Origin: Burkholderiaceae bacterium
Lineage (GTDB): Bacteria; Pseudomonadota; Gammaproteobacteria; Burkholderiales; Burkholderiaceae
Direction of reading: 5' to 3'
NCBI GenBank assembly: GCA_022701965.1
Contig: JAKONL010000389.1
Location: 1-8,360 of the forward strand
DNA length: 8,360 nt
Below the pieces are notes generated by a model that had not been told where the DNA came from, made no database searches, and was given only the letters and a program-made list of their open reading frames with translations. Positions 5,071 to 8,360 of the stretch are shown here, in pieces. Each line of letters opens with the position of its first letter. Within the stretch, counting starts at the first letter, position 1. Both the position numbers and the translations under genes were made by a program.

Positions 5071-5901
5071 ATGAAGTCCAGTCCTCCCGTCTCAAAGAAA
5101 CCGGCGAAGGCGGGTGTCTCGCCCGCGAAGCCCGTCAAGCCCGTGCGTGTGAGGCCGGTACCGGGCGTCACGCGCGCCATCGCGATCCTCCGGCTGCTCG
5201 GCCGCTCGCCCAACGCGATGGGCGTCAAGGCGATCGCCGACGAACTCGAACTCGTGCCGAGCACCTGTCTGCACATCCTGCGGGCCCTGATCGTCGAGGA
5301 TCTGGTCAGGGTCGACGCCGATACCAAGCGGTATTCGCTCGGCACCGGCATGCTGAGCCTGGCGCGCAGCGCGATCGAGAGCAGCAGCTTCCCGAGCCTG
5401 GTTCAACCCGCGCTCGATGCGCTGGCGCGCGAATGGAACGTGACGATGATCGGCGTCGAGACCAACGACATGGAGCCGATGGTGGTGCTCGCGCTGTCGC
5501 GTTCGAACACGCCGTTTCGACTGCACGTGGACGTGGGCAGCCGTTTTCCGGCGCTGGTGAGCGCGACCGGGCGGCTGGTCGCGGCTTTCAGCGGCGAGAC
5601 CCTGTCCCAGATCGAGAAGCGCTTCAAGGCCCTCCGCTGGGACAAGCCGATCGATTTCGGCGCCTGGACGCGCGAGGTCGAGCAGGTCCGCAAACGCGGC
5701 TATGCGATCGACCGCGGCTACTACATGAGCGGCGTGACCGTCGTCGCCGTGCCGATGCTCGACGCGTCGGGTCGTGTCGCGCACACGCTGGTCGCGACGG
5801 GGCTGACCGAGAAGCTGGCCGGTAGCGCAGGAACCGAGCTCGCGCTCGCGATGAAGGCGCAGGCCGATGCGCTGTCGGCCCTGCTGCCGGCGCGCCACTG
5901 A
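5071..5901 (+). CDS. IclR-family transcriptional regulator
   Basis: With this start the protein has 276 residues, normal for IclR regulators. A Lys/Pro-rich basic tail (1-30) is followed by the winged helix-turn-helix (about 33-92): VTRAIAILRLLGRSP at 33-47, GVKAIADELELVPSTCLHILRAL at 51-73 and KRYSLGTGML at 86-95. The C-terminal ligand-binding domain follows, with FRLHVDVGSRFPALVSATGRL at 149-169, KRGYAIDRGYYMSGV at 208-222 and VAVPMLDASG at 225-234. An in-frame ATG at 4957 would add 38 residues of Gly/Ser/Pro-rich sequence with no resemblance to the family. It has a better-looking GGGGA upstream, so the start is uncertain. TAAGCT (5042-5047) could be a -10 just upstream of 5071. The protein likely responds to a catabolic intermediate and controls the receptor, thioesterase and synthetase genes (inference from position). 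Confidence 0.9.
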   Translation: MKSSPPVSKKPAKAGVSPAKPVKPVRVRPVPGVTRAIAILRLLGRSPNAMGVKAIADELELVPSTCLHILRALIVEDLVRVDADTKRYSLGTGMLSLARSAIESSSFPSLVQPALDALAREWNVTMIGVETNDMEPMVVLALSRSNTPFRLHVDVGSRFPALVSATGRLVAAFSGETLSQIEKRFKALRWDKPIDFGAWTREVEQVRKRGYAIDRGYYMSGVTVVAVPMLDASGRVAHTLVATGLTEKLAGSAGTELALAMKAQADALSALLPARH

Positions 5902-5932
5902 CTGCGCTTCGGCGCCGGCCTGGGCGGTCGAT

Positions 5933-6223
5933 CTACATCCGGCGCTGCGCTTCCTGGATCTCGGCCGCCCTGGTCCTCTGGCGATGCGCATCGGTCGCCA
6001 GCACGCGCCTGAGTTCCGCCATCCCCAGCAGCAACGCATCCCAGTAGACGCTCTGCGGTTCGGTCGCAGCGCGGTACGGCCGGTAATGGAGCGCCTCCGT
6101 CATGTCAGCGACACGGGACGGATCGCCTGCTGCGAGGAGGACCCAGAAGAATCGGCCTGCTTCGCGTTCGTCGACGCGCAGTGCCAGTTCGGGCAGGCCT
6201 GAGGAATGATTGTTTTGGCGCAT
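5933..6223 (-). CDS. Small uncharacterised protein, 96 residues
   Basis: I do not recognise the family. The frame reads as a plausible soluble protein: a central segment GRFFWVLLAAGD at 23-34, an aromatic stretch ALHYRPYRAATEPQSVYWDALLLG at 44-67, and a charged C-terminal helix rich in Arg, Glu and Gln. There is no signal peptide, membrane segment or known catalytic motif. It fills the only space between iclR and cobQ. Its stop lies 31 bases from the convergent iclR stop and it is divergent from cobQ. The ribosome site before the ATG at 6223 is weak. The rival plus-strand frame through this interval overlaps the end of iclR and has no protein-like features. I think it is a real conserved hypothetical, but this rests on composition and position only. 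Confidence 0.6.
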   Translation of the reverse strand: MRQNNHSSGLPELALRVDEREAGRFFWVLLAAGDPSRVADMTEALHYRPYRAATEPQSVYWDALLLGMAELRRVLATDAHRQRTRAAEIQEAQRRM

Positions 6224-6227
6224 GACT

Positions 6228-6245
6228 ACAACGAAAGTATGTTGT
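6228..6245. promoter_or_regulatory. Inverted repeat ACAAC-N8-GTTGT in the divergent small gene / cobQ interval, over a possible plus-strand promoter
   Basis: The 5-bp arms at 6228-6232 and 6241-6245 form an 18-bp dyad just outside the start of the small minus-strand gene. TTGGCG (6215-6220), 17 bases, TATGTT (6238-6243) could be a weak promoter towards cobQ, 4 of 6 at each box. The arms are short, so chance is possible. Confidence 0.25.
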
Positions 6246-6339
6246 TCTCATTCAGATCGGCGTGGCGGCGACGCGCTCTCCCCTGTATCGGTAGAAGCTT
6301 TCGGGCTGTAGTCCTGGGGCTACGCGAGCCGCGCTCTCG

Positions 6340-6353
6340 CGGACAATCGTCCG
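6340..6353 (+). promoter_or_regulatory. Palindrome touching the cobQ start; possible -10 of a leaderless transcript
   Basis: CGGAC-AATC-GTCCG is a 5-bp-stem hairpin ending at the base before the cobQ ATG (6354). No Shine-Dalgarno sequence is visible. GACAAT (6342-6347) matches the -10 consensus at 4 of 6, which would place transcription start at or next to the ATG; the -35 region is poor. Just upstream are two further possible stems: GTAGTC/GGCTAC (6308-6323) and CCGCG/CGCGG (6329-6342), the latter sharing bases with this one. Confidence 0.3.
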
Positions 6354-7859
6354 ATGATGGATATCCGTAACGGCGCACTCGACCCGGTGCCGACCTCCGA
6401 GCGCCACCCGCCCGCGCGCTGCGTCATGGTGCTGGGCACCACCAGTGGTGCCGGCAAGAGCTGGCTCGCGACCGCGCTGTGCCGGCGCTACGCACGCCAG
6501 GGGCTGAGGGTCGCGCCGTTCAAGGCGCAGAACATGAGCAACAACGCGCGCGTCGTCGACGGCGGAGAGATCGGCAGCGCGCAGTACTTCCAGGCGCTGG
6601 CTGCGCGCGCGGTCCCCGACGTGCGGATGAATCCGCTGCTGCTCAAGCCCGAGCGCGACACGCACAGCCAGGTCGTGCTCATGGGCCGGGTGAGTGCGGA
6701 ACTCACGGCGCTGCCCTGGCGCGGCCGCAGCGAGCGCGTCTGGCCGCAGATCGCGGCCGCGCTCGATGCGCTCCGCGCCGAGAACGACGTGGTCGTGATC
6801 GAGGGCGCGGGCTCGCCGGCGGAGATCAACCTGATGGCCAGCGACATCGTCAACCTGCGCGTCGCGCGGCATGCGGGCGCGGCCTGCCTGCTGGTCACCG
6901 ACATCGACCGCGGCGGCGCCTTCGCGCACCTCTACGGCACCTGGGCGCTGATGCCCGAGGCCGACCGTGCGCTGCTGCACGGCTTCGTGCTCAACCGGTT
7001 TCGCGGCGACGCCTCGCTGCTGTCGCCCGCGCCCGAGCAGCTCGAGGCGATGACCGGCGTGCCCACCGTCGCCACGCTGCCGATGTGGTGGCAGCACGGC
7101 CTGCCCGAGGAAGACGGGATGTTCGACGACCGCGCCACGGCGGCCGGCGAAGTGACGACGACGATCGCCGTCGTGGCCTGCCCGCGGATCAGCAACCTCG
7201 ACGAGTTCCAGCCGCTGAAGAACCTGCCCGGCGTGCGGCTGCGCTGGGCACGCGCGCCGGCCGAGCTCGCCGATGCCGACTGGATCGTCCTGCCAGGCTC
7301 CAAGCACACCAGCGGCGACCTCGCATGGATGCGGGCGCGGGGCCTCGACCGCGCGGTGGCGTCGCACGCAACGCGTGGCGGCCGGGTGCTGGGCATCTGC
7401 GGCGGCCTGCAGATGCTGGGCGAGGCGCTGATCGATCCGCACGGCATCGACGGCAACGCGCCCGGACTCGGGCTGCTGCCGGTGGTCACGGTATTCGCCG
7501 CCGACAAGACGGTGCGTCATCGGCAGGCCGCGTTCGGCACGCTGCACGGCGCCTGGGCGGCGCTGTCGGGCGTGACGGTCGGCGGCTACGAGATCCACCA
7601 CGGACAGACGGCCGCGCATGCGGCGATGGCCGAGGCCGGCGACCGCCCGCACGCCGTCATGCCCGACGGCCTGGCCTGGCAGAACGGCGTGGGCAACGTG
7701 CTCGGGCTCTACCTGCACGGCCTGTTCGAGGACCCCGCCGTCGTCCAGGCCCTGTTCGGCAGGGCCGCGCCCACGCTCGACACGGTCTTCGACGGCCTGG
7801 CCGACTTCGTCGACACCCACTTCTCGCCCGGCGTGCTCGACGCGCTCGTGGCGCCCTGA
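6354..7859 (+). CDS. cobQ: Cobyric acid synthase (adenosylcobyrinate a,c-diamide amidotransferase)
   Basis: CobQ amidates the b, d, e and g side chains of adenosylcobyrinate a,c-diamide with glutamine and ATP to give adenosylcobyric acid, in the cytoplasm. The 501 residues match the family length. The N-terminal ATP-binding domain shows the P-loop GTTSGAGKS (28-36), PFKAQNMSNNARVV (55-68), VIEGAGSPAEINL (148-160) and TDIDRGGAFAHLYG (182-195). The triad-type glutaminase domain shows LPGSKHTSGDLAWMR (313-327), the nucleophile Cys349 in GICGGLQML (347-355), GGYEIHHGQT (410-419) and His455 in GLYLHGLFED (451-460). Nothing essential appears missing. Two ATGs lie in tandem at 6354 and 6357, without a clear ribosome site. 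A start at Met25 would place the P-loop almost at the N terminus and is possible but shorter than usual. cobT follows after 4 bases, so both are probably co-transcribed. Confidence 0.97.
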   Translation: MMDIRNGALDPVPTSERHPPARCVMVLGTTSGAGKSWLATALCRRYARQGLRVAPFKAQNMSNNARVVDGGEIGSAQYFQALAARAVPDVRMNPLLLKPERDTHSQVVLMGRVSAELTALPWRGRSERVWPQIAAALDALRAENDVVVIEGAGSPAEINLMASDIVNLRVARHAGAACLLVTDIDRGGAFAHLYGTWALMPEADRALLHGFVLNRFRGDASLLSPAPEQLEAMTGVPTVATLPMWWQHGLPEEDGMFDDRATAAGEVTTTIAVVACPRISNLDEFQPLKNLPGVRLRWARAPAELADADWIVLPGSKHTSGDLAWMRARGLDRAVASHATRGGRVLGICGGLQMLGEALIDPHGIDGNAPGLGLLPVVTVFAADKTVRHRQAAFGTLHGAWAALSGVTVGGYEIHHGQTAAHAAMAEAGDRPHAVMPDGLAWQNGVGNVLGLYLHGLFEDPAVVQALFGRAAPTLDTVFDGLADFVDTHFSPGVLDALVAP

Positions 7860-7863
7860 TCCC

Positions 7864-8360
7864 ATGACGACGGCTTTCGACGTGAACGACATTCCCCCGA
7901 TCGACGACATCGCCGATCCCGCGCTGGCCGCGCGCCTCCGGGCCGCGCTCGACGACAAGACCAAGCCGCTCGGCGCGCTCGGCCGGATCGAGGCGCTGGG
8001 CGCGCGCCTCGGCGGCATCCTCGGTACCGTCGCGCCGGTGCTGGTCGCGCCGCAGATGCTGGTCTGCGCCGCCGACCACGGCCTGGCCGTGCGTGGCGTG
8101 TCGGCCTATCCGGGCGACGTGACCTGGCAGATGGTCGAGAACTTCCTGTCCGGCGGGGCCGCGGTGAGCGTGCTGGCGCGTCAGCACGGACTGGCCCTGA
8201 CGGTGGTCGACTGCGGCGTGCGTCGCGACTTCGAACCCCGCGAGCGCCTCGTGGTGCGCAAGGTCGCGCGCAGTACCGCGGACTCGTCGTCCGGACCCGC
8301 CATGACGGCGGCCCAGTGCGCCGAAGCGATCGCCAACGGCCTGGCGCTGGTCGAGGCGCT
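7864..8360 (+). CDS. cobT: Nicotinate-nucleotide--dimethylbenzimidazole phosphoribosyltransferase, N-terminal part, cut by window end
   Basis: CobT makes alpha-ribazole phosphate from nicotinate mononucleotide and 5,6-dimethylbenzimidazole, the lower-ligand branch of cobalamin assembly. The 165 visible residues carry family motifs: LDDKTKPLGALGRIEALG at 29-46, the ADHGLAVRGVSAYPGDVTWQ stretch at 70-89, ENFLSGGAAVSVLAR at 92-106, VVDCGVR at 114-120 and GPAMT at 144-148. The catalytic Glu of the family lies in the missing C-terminal part. The ATG is 4 bases after the cobQ stop with no strong ribosome site, which suggests translational coupling. The frame is open to the end of the window; there is no sign of a break. 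Confidence 0.95.
   Translation, partial: MTTAFDVNDIPPIDDIADPALAARLRAALDDKTKPLGALGRIEALGARLGGILGTVAPVLVAPQMLVCAADHGLAVRGVSAYPGDVTWQMVENFLSGGAAVSVLARQHGLALTVVDCGVRRDFEPRERLVVRKVARSTADSSSGPAMTAAQCAEAIANGLALVEA

Noticed and set aside
3861..5825. A 654-residue plus-strand frame across the receptor and IclR genes
   Set aside because: It is a frame-shifted shadow of both genes, rich in Arg and Ala with no domain, and it would swallow the promoter region.
5902..5932. Bidirectional terminator between iclR and the small convergent gene
   Set aside because: The 31 bases hold GC-rich partial palindromes (around GGCGCC) but no stable stem with a T-run on either strand.
6224..6353. Cobalamin riboswitch upstream of cobQ
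   Set aside because: Only about 130 bases are available. I could not find a B12-box-like sequence or the long multi-helix core; only short hairpins are visible.
6252..8018. A 588-residue minus-strand frame opposite cobQ
   Set aside because: It is antisense to a motif-complete cobQ and has low-complexity shadow composition.

Overview
The window is high-GC DNA with dense coding and third-position GC bias. The mix of genes fits a free-living betaproteobacterium of the order Burkholderiales (Variovorax-, Acidovorax-, Bordetella- or Cupriavidus-like). The pointers are an orphan Bug/TTT-type periplasmic receptor, an IclR regulator, CoA-ester catabolic genes and a cobQ-cobT cobalamin segment. The genus is inference only. 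There are no rRNA or tRNA genes, IS elements or CRISPR arrays. No gap between genes exceeds about 150 bases.

Region 1 (1-3215, minus strand) looks like one operon, read from right to left: an AMP-forming acyl/aryl-CoA synthetase (1662-3215), a two-domain hotdog (MaoC/FAS1-like) dehydratase (460-1599) and a class III CoA-transferase (1-438) cut by the window edge. Gaps are 62 and 21 bases. Region 2 (3216-5901, plus strand) is divergent from it: a PaaI-type hotdog thioesterase (3362-3832), a Bug-type substrate-binding protein with a signal peptide (3973-4935) and an IclR-family regulator (start probably 5071, end 5901).

Together regions 1 and 2 resemble a locus for uptake, CoA activation, hydration/dehydration and CoA recycling of an unidentified carboxylic acid. 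The two AT-rich intergenic regions (3216-3361 and 3833-3972) share a 21-bp element, ATTTGTA-N4-GACAAAACAA, at 3284-3304 and 3832-3852. They also carry further TTGTC/GACAA half-sites over recognisable sigma70-type promoters. This suggests that one regulator, perhaps the IclR protein, controls both transcription directions and the receptor gene.

Region 3 (5933-6223, minus) is a small uncharacterised gene, convergent with iclR. Region 4 (6354 to the end, plus) is cobalamin biosynthesis: cobQ (cobyric acid synthase, complete) followed after 4 bases by cobT (nucleotide loop assembly, truncated by the window end). No cobalamin riboswitch was recognised upstream of cobQ.

Nothing here is a clearly novel defence or mobile system. 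The most interesting unexplained signals are the repeated operator-like elements and the unusual P-loop of the CoA synthetase.
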